This document shows, one piece after another, positions 7,275 to 13,435 of a stretch of DNA of 24,994 nt. The notes beneath the pieces were generated by a model, which saw nothing but the letters and a program-made list of their open reading frames with translations, made no database searches and was not told the DNA's origin. Each line of letters opens with the position of its first letter. Positions within the stretch are counted from its first letter, which is position 1. Source of the DNA: a virus; IMG/VR virus record IMGVR_UViG_3300036768_000258, positions 1 through 24,994 of that record; one strand, written 5' to 3'. The position numbers were made by a program, and so were the translations under genes.

Positions 7275-8213
7275 ATGATGCACAAAGCGTTTGCTTGCAC
7301 CTTTGCCGCCGACAATCTCGACGCGGGCATCTTCTCTGGGCATGCCTCGATCTTCCATATCCCCGACGACGGCCAGCCGCCAGACATCGTGATGCCGGGC
7401 GCGTTCCAGAAGACGATCCAGGAATGGGGTCCATCAGGGAAAAACCGCATCAAGATTCTCGCCCAGCACCGCGCCGATTGGCTCCCGATCGGCAAGCCGC
7501 TCACGCTCGAAGAAGACGCGAAGGGCCTGAAGTTCACGGGCCGGATCAGTCCGACGACGCTCGGACGCGACGTGCTGACATTGATGCGCGACGGCGTGAT
7601 CTCGGAAATGTCCATCGGATTCGACGTCATCAAGGACGACTTCGACCGCCAGATGGGCGTGCGATTCTTGCGCGAGGTGCGCCTCTGGGAAATCAGCCCT
7701 GTCACCTGGGCCATGCACCCGGGCGCCAAAATCGAGGCTGTCAAGGCGGTGCCGCGCAATGTCTCGGAGCAACTGGCCGACCGCTCGACGCCATGGACCG
7801 CGCCACGGCTCAGCGATTTTACCGAGCAGGCGTGGGACGATCTGAGCGACACCGAGCGGCGACGGATCGCGGGCCATTTCGCCTGGGCGCGCACGTTGCC
7901 GCCGGAGACGTTCGGCGATCTGAAGCTGCCGCACCATGATCCGCAGACCGGGAAAGTCGTCTGGCGTGGCGTTGTGGCCGCGATGGCCGCGTTGTTGGGC
8001 GCGCGCGGTGGCGTGGACCTTCCCGAGGCGGATCGGCGCGCGGTCTACGCACACTTGGCGTCGCATTACGAACAGTTTGACGAGACGCCGCCCGCGTTTC
8101 GTCAGGCAGACCCGGAGCGATCCAGTCTGCTCGTGGACCCGGAGCTGATCCAGTCCATCAAGGGGCTCACCGCAGAGATGCAACTGGTCTTACGACAGAG
8201 GAGGACATCATGA
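7275..8213 (+). CDS. Prohead protease with extra C-terminal domain
   Basis: A 312-residue protein. Residues ~5-160 match HK97-type prohead serine proteases (U35): GHASIFHIPDD, catalytic H65 in ILAQHRADWLPIG, and S113 in ISEMSIGFDVI, followed by EISPVTWAMHPGAKI. It would cut the N-terminal scaffold part of the capsid protein during maturation. Residues ~175-280 are an additional helical domain (LPHHDPQTGKVVWRGVVAAM then LGARGGVDLPEADRRAVYAH) that I have seen on other phage protease or capsid proteins but whose function I do not know. Family proteases are usually ~160-220 residues, so the extension is real extra sequence. GGAGG lies 8 nt before ATG 7275; the next codon is also ATG. The stop overlaps the capsid start as ATGA. 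Confidence 0.92.
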   Translation: MMHKAFACTFAADNLDAGIFSGHASIFHIPDDGQPPDIVMPGAFQKTIQEWGPSGKNRIKILAQHRADWLPIGKPLTLEEDAKGLKFTGRISPTTLGRDVLTLMRDGVISEMSIGFDVIKDDFDRQMGVRFLREVRLWEISPVTWAMHPGAKIEAVKAVPRNVSEQLADRSTPWTAPRLSDFTEQAWDDLSDTERRRIAGHFAWARTLPPETFGDLKLPHHDPQTGKVVWRGVVAAMAALLGARGGVDLPEADRRAVYAHLASHYEQFDETPPAFRQADPERSSLLVDPELIQSIKGLTAEMQLVLRQRRTS

Positions 8214-9391
8214 GCGATGAGATCAAGGCGGCGGTCGAGGAACTCGGTCGCACCTGGAAAGCCTTCCGCGAGGAGCACGACCGACTCCTGGCGGAAGGGA
8301 AGCAGACACAGAAAGAATGGAGCGAGAAACTGCAGCGGCTCAACGACAGGCTGGACGAACTCGACACCAAGCTGAATCGGCGGCCGGCGGCTCCGGCGAA
8401 TGCCGAGCAGGAGCAGAGCGAGCAGAAGCGGGCGCGGAAAGAGGCGTTCCTGTCATTCCTGCGCTACGGGCTCGAGGGCCTGCCCGAGTCGCAGAAAGCG
8501 CTGCTCGTCAAGGACGCCGTGCCGGGCGAGCGCAAAGCGCTCAGTTCCGCGCAGGGCGTGGAGTTTCTCGCCTCGCCGGAGATCGTCAACGAGATCATCA
8601 AGGGCGTGGTGGAATTTTCGCCGATCCGCGCCATTGCGCGCGTCCGGACCACGAGCGCGAAATCGGTGAAAATCCGGAAGCGGACCGGGACCTTCGCCGC
8701 GGCCTGGACCGGCAAGCTGGCCGCGCGCACCGAGACGACCGGGCTCAAGTATGGACTGGAGGAAGTGCCCACGCACGAACTGTACGCGATGGTCGACGTG
8801 CCGTTCGAGGATCTGGAGGACGCGGACTTCAATTTGGAAGCCGAGCTCCAGAACGAGGCCGCCGAACAATTCGGGGTGGCGGAAGGCAAAGCGGCGATCA
8901 CGGGCGACGGGGCGGGCGAGCTCGAAGGCGTGTTGACGAACGCGGACATTGCCTATACGCCGAGCGGCAGTGCGTCGGCGATCACGGCGGACGGGATGAT
9001 CGATCTGTATTTCGGCGTCAAGGATAGCTACGCGCGCAACGGCACGTGGGTCATCAAGCGCGGCACGCTCGGGACCGTCCGCAAGCTGAAGGACACCAAC
9101 GGCCAGTATCTCTGGTCGCCCGGGCTCGCGGGGGCCGTGCCGTCCACGATCCTGGATCGGCCCTATGTCGAGTCGGTGGACATGCCTGACGTGGCGGCCA
9201 ACGCCTTCCCCGTCGTGTTCGGTGATTGGCGGCGCGGCTATCTGCTGATCGACCGGATTCAGATGGCGGTCACGCGCGATCCATTTTCGCAGGCGGCCAA
9301 CGGCGCGGTGCGGTTCCATTTCCGCAAGCGCGTCGGCGGCCAAGTCGTCGTGGCCGAGGCGTTGCGGAAACTCAGAATTTCGACGACCTAA
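8210..9391 (+). CDS. Major capsid protein, HK97 fold
   Basis: A 393-residue capsid protein. Residues 1-~75 are charged and helical, predicted coiled coil, as in the delta/scaffold domain that is removed by the protease. The mature shell domain starts somewhere after ~105 (region GERKALSSAQGVEFLASPEI). TGTFAAAW fits the E-loop area, and the C-terminal block RRGYLLIDRIQMAVTRDPFS then VRFHFRKRVGG is typical of the P- and A-domains. It is encoded directly after its protease with an ATGA overlap and a strong GAGGAGGACATC site, as expected for an abundant protein made in a fixed ratio. The exact cleavage position is not visible. Confidence 0.95.
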   Translation: MSDEIKAAVEELGRTWKAFREEHDRLLAEGKQTQKEWSEKLQRLNDRLDELDTKLNRRPAAPANAEQEQSEQKRARKEAFLSFLRYGLEGLPESQKALLVKDAVPGERKALSSAQGVEFLASPEIVNEIIKGVVEFSPIRAIARVRTTSAKSVKIRKRTGTFAAAWTGKLAARTETTGLKYGLEEVPTHELYAMVDVPFEDLEDADFNLEAELQNEAAEQFGVAEGKAAITGDGAGELEGVLTNADIAYTPSGSASAITADGMIDLYFGVKDSYARNGTWVIKRGTLGTVRKLKDTNGQYLWSPGLAGAVPSTILDRPYVESVDMPDVAANAFPVVFGDWRRGYLLIDRIQMAVTRDPFSQAANGAVRFHFRKRVGGQVVVAEALRKLRISTT

Positions 9392-9410
9392 TGAGTGAAG
9401 GAGGGACATC

Positions 9411-9818
9411 ATGCGTGCACTGAAATTGGATCTCTCGGTCGCCTCCTCGGTCCGTCATGATCGACAGAGTGCGACCGCGAACGGCTCGACCGTCGATCTG
9501 AGCGGCTACGATGGGGCCATGGCACTGTTGGACGTGGCGGCCCTAGGCGGGACGTCCCCGACGGCGACCTATCAATTGCAGGAGTCGGACAACGGGACCA
9601 CGTTTACCGCCGTCTCAACGACCGACCTGGGCGGCGAGACACAACCGGCGGCCTTCTCGGCGGCCGGGATGGTCACGCTCGGCTACTACGGGAACAAGCG
9701 CTATCTGCGCTGGGCGTTGACGGCTCTGGGCGGCACCTCGCCCACGGTGACCGCCTCCGGCACGATCGTGCGCGGCTACGCGCGCCATCAGCCGGCGGGC
9801 GTGACGCAGACGCCATAA
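9411..9818 (+). CDS. Putative capsid decoration protein, Ig/beta-sandwich-like
   Basis: A 135-residue, beta-rich protein rich in Thr, Ser, Gly and Ala with no charged core. Its position right after the capsid gene and its strong AAGGAGG site fit a head decoration (cement) protein. The pattern ALLDVAALGG, TYQLQESDNGTTFTAVS and YLRWALTALGG resembles the C-terminal extension of the first tail-tube protein at 11779, so the phage may use one surface module on both head and tail. No catalytic motif is seen. Decoration is inferred from position; a minor head role is possible. Confidence 0.6.
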   Translation: MRALKLDLSVASSVRHDRQSATANGSTVDLSGYDGAMALLDVAALGGTSPTATYQLQESDNGTTFTAVSTTDLGGETQPAAFSAAGMVTLGYYGNKRYLRWALTALGGTSPTVTASGTIVRGYARHQPAGVTQTP

Positions 9819-9828
9819 CCTGATGAGG

Positions 9829-9858
9829 GAGCGGGGCGGGCCTCGGCTCGTCCCGCTC
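9829..9858 (+). promoter_or_regulatory. Strong intergenic RNA hairpin after capsid/decoration genes
   Basis: The arms GAGCGGGGCGGGC and GCTCGTCCCGCTC pair over 13 bp (11 Watson-Crick plus two G-U) around a CTCG loop. It lies in the 51-nt gap between the putative decoration gene and the next gene, ending 3-4 nt before a GGGAGG ribosome binding site. There is no run of T after it, so it is not a typical intrinsic terminator. It could slow RNA decay from the 3' side, act as an RNA processing site, or lower translation of the connector genes relative to the abundant capsid genes. Confidence 0.6.
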
Positions 9859-9872
9859 ACCGGGAGGAGATG

Positions 9873-10064
9873 ATGAAAATCGTGATGCTGCGGACGGCTC
9901 CAGGCTCCGAGGACGGCATCCGTGTCCAGTCCTACGCGGAGGGCCAGACCTACGAGGTCGGCGAGGCCCTGGGCCGCGCGTTCTGCGAGTCGGGGGCCGC
10001 GCGACCGGCAGAAGACGAGAAAGCCGGCACCAAGCGGGCCAAAGGACCGAGCGAGAATAAATGA
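9873..10064 (+). CDS. Small phage protein of unknown function
   Basis: A 63-residue protein whose first ~45 residues (VQSYAEGQTYEVGEALGRAF then CESGAARP) are ordered and whose tail is charged and low-complexity (EDEKAGTKRAKGPSENK). ATG at 9873 is preferred over the ATG at 9870 because it leaves 5 nt after GGAGG. It overlaps the connector gene as ATGA. The layout G-x-x-Y followed by LG-x-A and G-A-A resembles the small protein at 11563, and both sit before a head-tail joining or tail protein. I recognise this only as a recurring small ORF in head-connector regions. Confidence 0.6.
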   Translation: MKIVMLRTAPGSEDGIRVQSYAEGQTYEVGEALGRAFCESGAARPAEDEKAGTKRAKGPSENK

Positions 10065-10633
10065 GTCTCACGAGCCTGTCGGCGGTCAAACACTATAAGG
10101 GCGTCACGGCGACCGATCACGATAGCGAGCTCTTGCGCCTCATCGGGGCCGTCGATGCCTTCGTCGCGCGCTACTGTGGGCGCGTGCTCGAATCGACGAC
10201 GCTGACCGAATACCAGAGCGGCGAAGACGGCCAGACGCGCCTCTTCCTGCGCGAGTATCCCGTGACGGCCATCACGTCGATCCACGACGATCCGCGGCGG
10301 ACCTATGGCGCCGAGACGCAACTCTCGACGAACGACTATGTGTTGACCGATCCGCAGGCGGGCATCGTGGACTTGGACGGGACGAGCTTCCGTGCGGGAC
10401 GGAACAATATCCGCGTGGTCTATACCGCCGGCTATGCCGCGACCGCGCCGGAACGGGCGCTCCTGGAACAGGCGGCCATCGAACTCGTCTGGCTCGCGCG
10501 CGATAAGGGCGAGAAGGCGCTCTTGGGCGTGCGGAGTCGCAGTATCGCCGATGGGCGCGTGGAGACGCTCGACATGGACTGGCCGGCCGGCGTGCGCGAG
10601 ATCCTGGACCGGTTCCGGCGGCGGGGGTGGTGA
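10061..10633 (+). CDS. Head-tail connector protein (gp6-like)
   Basis: A 190-residue protein typical of the adaptor that binds beneath the portal ring. It begins with a short helical segment (SLTSLSAVKHYKGV), then DHDSELLRLIGAVDAFVARY with a following CGR, a beta-rich middle (TEYQSGEDGQTRLFLREYPV) and an IRVVYTAGYAA segment before a C-terminal helix. These features and its order after the capsid gene match HK97 gp6/DUF3199-type connector proteins. ATGA overlap with the preceding gene and TGATG overlap with the following one suggest stoichiometric coupling. Subfamily not certain. Confidence 0.8.
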   Translation: MSLTSLSAVKHYKGVTATDHDSELLRLIGAVDAFVARYCGRVLESTTLTEYQSGEDGQTRLFLREYPVTAITSIHDDPRRTYGAETQLSTNDYVLTDPQAGIVDLDGTSFRAGRNNIRVVYTAGYAATAPERALLEQAAIELVWLARDKGEKALLGVRSRSIADGRVETLDMDWPAGVREILDRFRRRGW

Positions 10634-11106
10634 TGGCGTTGGAGGGATTGCAGATTCGCATCGTGCTCGCGGGACCGCTCCGCGAGAAGGTCGAGGCGAT
10701 TCGCGCGCAAGCATTGCCGACCATGCGCCGACACTTCAAGAGCGTCATGCAGGACGTGTTCCGCGCGTCGCAAGGGGAATTGTCAAACCGGATGCTCAAG
10801 ACCCGCACCGGCCACCTGAAGCGGTCGGGATATTGGGAATTGCAGGGCGATGGACTCACGGCGGAGATCGGCTACACGGCGCCCTATGCGCGGTGGCTCC
10901 ATGAGGGGACGCGCCCCTATACGATCGTGCCCAAAACCGCCCGAGCGCTCCGGTTCCAAGTGGGCAAGCGCGTCGTCTTTGCGAAACGCGTGCGCCATCC
11001 CGGATTGCGCGGCCGGCCGTTTCTCGCCGGGCCGCTCGTGGCGCATCGGCCCCTGTTTGTCGCGCGGCTCCGAGAGGGCATTCTGCAGACGCTCAATGAG
11101 GCGTAG
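10633..11106 (+). CDS. HK97 gp10-like head closure/tail joining protein
   Basis: A 157-residue protein with the hallmark order of HK97 gp10-like proteins: an N-terminal helical part (RLxx/MRRHF), then TRTGHLKRS, IGYTAPYARWLHEGT and a C-terminal RPFLAGPL. These proteins complete the neck between the connector and the tail. ATG 10633 shares its A with the upstream TGA; GTG codons at 10627 and 10630 extend the frame by two residues but lie inside the previous gene and have no better binding site. Confidence 0.85.
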   Translation: MALEGLQIRIVLAGPLREKVEAIRAQALPTMRRHFKSVMQDVFRASQGELSNRMLKTRTGHLKRSGYWELQGDGLTAEIGYTAPYARWLHEGTRPYTIVPKTARALRFQVGKRVVFAKRVRHPGLRGRPFLAGPLVAHRPLFVARLREGILQTLNEA

Positions 11107-11553
11107 ATGCCGGTCGATCCGATTGATGAACAGATCCTCTCGCGCGTGGCCGAGCGATTGTCGGCGATCCAGGCCGGCTCGACGTATTTCTACACGCCGG
11201 GCGAGGTGGGGCGGGATTGGAAAAACTGGGACGAGGTGCGCGGCTGGCCGTTTTATGGCGTGATTGAGGGCGAGCTCTCGCGCGCGGAGACGACGATGAC
11301 GACGGTCGAGGTGACGTTACCGGTGACGATTGTGGGCTGGGTGCGAAGCGATGATGCGCGGCGCACCGTGCTCAATCGCGCCTGCGCCGACGTGATCCGC
11401 GCGATCTACACCGACGAGAGCTGGGGCGGACTGGCGCTCATCACGAAAGTGACGCGGCGGGCGACCGATGAGGCGGCGTTGGTCGCGAAGCCGCATGCGT
11501 ATTTCGAGCTCATGCTAGAGATCTTGTATCACCTGGATCGAACCGCCGCGTAG
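11107..11553 (+). CDS. Tail terminator/tail completion protein
   Basis: A 148-residue protein that starts directly after the previous stop. It has an N-terminal helix (DPIDEQILSRVAERLSAIQA), a mixed alpha-beta body with TTVEVTLPVTIVGWV, and an amphipathic helix around DDARRTVLNRACADVIRAIY. Size, fold pattern and position before the tail-tube genes fit lambda gpU/DUF3168-like tail terminators, which cap the tail tube and set its end. Sequence signatures of this family are weak, so position carries much of the call. Confidence 0.7.
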   Translation: MPVDPIDEQILSRVAERLSAIQAGSTYFYTPGEVGRDWKNWDEVRGWPFYGVIEGELSRAETTMTTVEVTLPVTIVGWVRSDDARRTVLNRACADVIRAIYTDESWGGLALITKVTRRATDEAALVAKPHAYFELMLEILYHLDRTAA

Positions 11554-11562
11554 GCGCGCACG

Positions 11563-11775
11563 ATGGCGAAGACCGATGCACGAGGACACGACTCCGCCAC
11601 GGTGACGGTGCTCATGCGGGAGACCGTCACGGAGAGTCTGAACGACGGACGCACGCGGCAGACGTTCGACAAAGGGCGGCTCTACAGGCTGCCTGGTCCG
11701 CTCGCGCAACAGTGGATTGGGCGCGGCTGGGCGCTGGCCGCGCGCACGACGGAGCCGGCGGAGAAGGAGGAATAG
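11563..11775 (+). CDS. Small phage protein of unknown function
   Basis: A 70-residue protein between the tail terminator and the first tube gene. It has a short beta-rich start (SATVTVLMRETVTESL), then FDKGRLYRLPGPLAQQWIGR with a following GWALAA, and an acidic tail. The G-x-x-Y-x-L-P / LAQQWIGRGWA layout resembles the small protein at 9873, and both have a charged disordered end. It may be a related module used twice. There is no strong ribosome binding site before ATG 11563. Function unknown. Confidence 0.6.
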   Translation: MAKTDARGHDSATVTVLMRETVTESLNDGRTRQTFDKGRLYRLPGPLAQQWIGRGWALAARTTEPAEKEE

Positions 11776-11778
11776 CCC

Positions 11779-12489
11779 ATGCCCGCGACGCACGGCAAGC
11801 TCACCAGGGTCTATGTCAATGCCTACGATCTCACGGGGCTCTACCGGAAGGCGAGCCTTGAGGCCACGCGCGAGGTGGCGGATGTGACCGGATTCAATCA
11901 GGGCGAGAAGAGCTACGTCGCGGGTCTGGGCGATGCCACGCTCTCGTTGGAAGGCCTGTTCGATAGCGCGGTCAACAGCATCGACGCGGTGCTTGACGCC
12001 GCGCTCAATGCCGATCCGACGATCATTGCGGTCTGCCCGCAGGGCGATACGCTCGGCAATGTCGCCTATGGGGTGTCGTCCACACAGACGAAGTACAGCA
12101 TCGACACCTCGAAGGATGCCGTGGCGAGTCTCGCGCACGAGGTGCAATCGACGGTCGGGGCGGATCGGCTCGTGGTCCATCACATCATCTCGACGGAAGT
12201 CGCCACCGGCCAAGCGAGCAGCCTCGACCACGGGTCCGCGACCTCGGGCGGCGGCGTGGGCTACCTCGAAGTCTTCGCCATTTCGGGCATCAGCAGTCTC
12301 TCGGTCGTGATCGAGGACTCGGCGGACAACAGCAGCTTCGCGACGATCCTGACATTCAGTGCCGTCACCGCGTCGCGCGTCGCGCAGAGGGTCGCGATTA
12401 CGGGCACCGTGCGGCGCTACACGCGATGCCGATGGACGTTCACGGGGACGGGCTCGGCCCAATTCTGGGTCGGATTCGGTCGGAACTAA
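11779..12489 (+). CDS. Major tail tube protein with C-terminal Ig-like extension
   Basis: A 236-residue protein. Residues ~1-130 align by eye with the next gene: ATHGK at the start, KSYVAGLGDATLSLEGLFD, AVLDAALN, the block PQGDTLGNV and TKYSIDT. This repeated pattern and the position before the chaperone and tape-measure genes identify a tail tube protein. Residues ~135-236 are an added beta-rich domain (YLEVFAISGISSLSVVIEDS, VRRYTRCRWTFTGTGSA) resembling the decoration protein at 9411. Lambda gpV likewise carries an Ig-like domain on the tube surface. GGAGG lies 8 nt before ATG 11779. Confidence 0.8.
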   Translation: MPATHGKLTRVYVNAYDLTGLYRKASLEATREVADVTGFNQGEKSYVAGLGDATLSLEGLFDSAVNSIDAVLDAALNADPTIIAVCPQGDTLGNVAYGVSSTQTKYSIDTSKDAVASLAHEVQSTVGADRLVVHHIISTEVATGQASSLDHGSATSGGGVGYLEVFAISGISSLSVVIEDSADNSSFATILTFSAVTASRVAQRVAITGTVRRYTRCRWTFTGTGSAQFWVGFGRN

Positions 12490-12504
12490 CGGAGGAGGGA
12501 ACGC

Positions 12505-12915
12505 ATGGCAGTCACACATGGCAAGCGAGCGGTCATTCAGTTGGACAACGGCTCTGGAACGCTCACCGACATCACGAGCTATCTCTCGAAGGGCTCGATT
12601 GAGCGCATGCGCGAGACGGCGGAAACTACGGTCTTCGGCGTAGAGAACAAAACCTACGTGGCCGGACTGAAGGATGCGACGTTCTCCGGCGAAGGCAATT
12701 TTGATCCGGCGCTCGATGCGATCCTCGATGCGGCGCTCGGGACCGACAACACCAAGACCCTGCAGTACGATCCGCAGGGCGCGGGCACCGGGAACGTGCG
12801 CTACTCGGTGGAGACGCTCGTGACCAAGTACTCGGTCGATACCGACATCGGCGGCAAGGCGTCGTGTAGCTTCGAGTTACAGTGCACCGGCGTCATGACC
12901 AGGACCGTGCTCTAA
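12505..12915 (+). CDS. Second tail tube protein (paralogue without extension)
   Basis: A 136-residue tandem paralogue of the preceding protein, sharing THGK near the start, KTYVAGLKDATFSGEGNFD, AILDAALG, the PQG...GNV block and TKYSVDT. It lacks the C-terminal Ig-like part. A strong GGAGGAGGG site precedes ATG 12505. One of the two may form the bulk of the tube while the other decorates it or forms the end; which is major cannot be told from sequence. It could also be a tip protein. Confidence 0.78.
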   Translation: MAVTHGKRAVIQLDNGSGTLTDITSYLSKGSIERMRETAETTVFGVENKTYVAGLKDATFSGEGNFDPALDAILDAALGTDNTKTLQYDPQGAGTGNVRYSVETLVTKYSVDTDIGGKASCSFELQCTGVMTRTVL

Positions 12916-12930
12916 GAGGAGGACTGACGG

Positions 12931-13269
12931 ATGTTGAGTTGGGAGACGATTCACCGACTCGCCACGCGCAGGGACTGTCAGATCGAGGTGCCGCTCTTGG
13001 GCGAAACGGTCACGGTCAAGCTCCTGACGAAGGCCGAGCTCGACGCGATACGCCTCGAATCGATGCGGGCGGGCGAACTCGATCAGGAGCAATTCGAGCA
13101 ACTGTTGTTTGTGCGCGGGTTGATCGAGCCGGCCATGACCGAGGAGCAGTATCGCGTGCTCAAGGGCGGCAACGCCGCCGTGTACTATGCGCTGCTGGCT
13201 GCGGTCGTGCAGGGCAACGGACTGACCGAGCTCGCCCGGAGCGACGCGCGGCGCTCCTTTCGAGCTTGA
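12931..13269 (+). CDS. Tail assembly chaperone, first frame (gpG-like)
   Basis: A 112-residue, mainly helical protein (LTKAELDAIRLESMRAGELD, EEQYRVLKGGNAAVYYALLA) between the tube and tape-measure genes, where long-tailed phages encode the G/GT chaperones that wrap the tape measure during tail assembly. GAGGAGG lies 8 nt before ATG 12931. Its last codons TCC TTT CGA GCT TGA contain a candidate +1 slippage site, and coding sequence continues in the next frame straight afterwards, so a longer GT-type fusion is expected as a minor product. Confidence 0.78.
   Translation: MLSWETIHRLATRRDCQIEVPLLGETVTVKLLTKAELDAIRLESMRAGELDQEQFEQLLFVRGLIEPAMTEEQYRVLKGGNAAVYYALLAAVVQGNGLTELARSDARRSFRA
13255..13264 (+). 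promoter_or_regulatory. Candidate +1 programmed frameshift site
   Basis: The sequence TCC TTT CGA lies three codons before the stop of the first chaperone frame. A tRNA-Phe on TTT could slip forward one base to TTC, after which reading continues GAG CTT GAG in the +1 frame without interruption to 13435. The next zero-frame codon, CGA, is often slowly decoded, which would favour the slip. A -2 shift gives the same frame, but no matching slippery run is seen. Inferred from sequence alone. Confidence 0.5.
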
Positions 13270-13435
13270 GCCGGGCACACGGTTTCCGTTCATATTGGCG
13301 CGGGATCTCGGCATGACGGTCGCGCAATTGAGCGCAGAGATGACGATGGTTGAATATCTGCAGTGGATGGCGCTTTATGAGGTCGAGGGGCGCGAGCAGG
13401 AGCGCGCGATGAAACGGGCACGCGAGGGACGATGA
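13262..13435 (+). CDS. Tail assembly chaperone, second frame (gpT-like part)
   Basis: An open stretch in the +1 frame, reading ELEPGTRFPFILARDLGMTV then AQLSAEMTMVEYLQWMALYE and a basic/acidic C-terminal helix. The LGMTVAQLSAEM...EYLQWMALY pattern is typical of the T part of phage tail chaperones (DUF4035-like). There is no start codon before ATG 13313 and no ribosome binding site there, while the conserved part begins well upstream, so it is most likely made only as a fusion of 110 + 57 residues. Its stop overlaps the tape-measure start as ATGA. The frame is open from 13226, after a TGA at 13223. Confidence 0.72.
   Translation, partial: ELEPGTRFPFILARDLGMTVAQLSAEMTMVEYLQWMALYEVEGREQERAMKRAREGR

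Noticed and set aside
7085-7939. + strand 284-residue frame bridging portal and protease genes
   Set aside because: It overlaps two well-supported genes out of phase and is Arg/Ala/His-rich without motifs.
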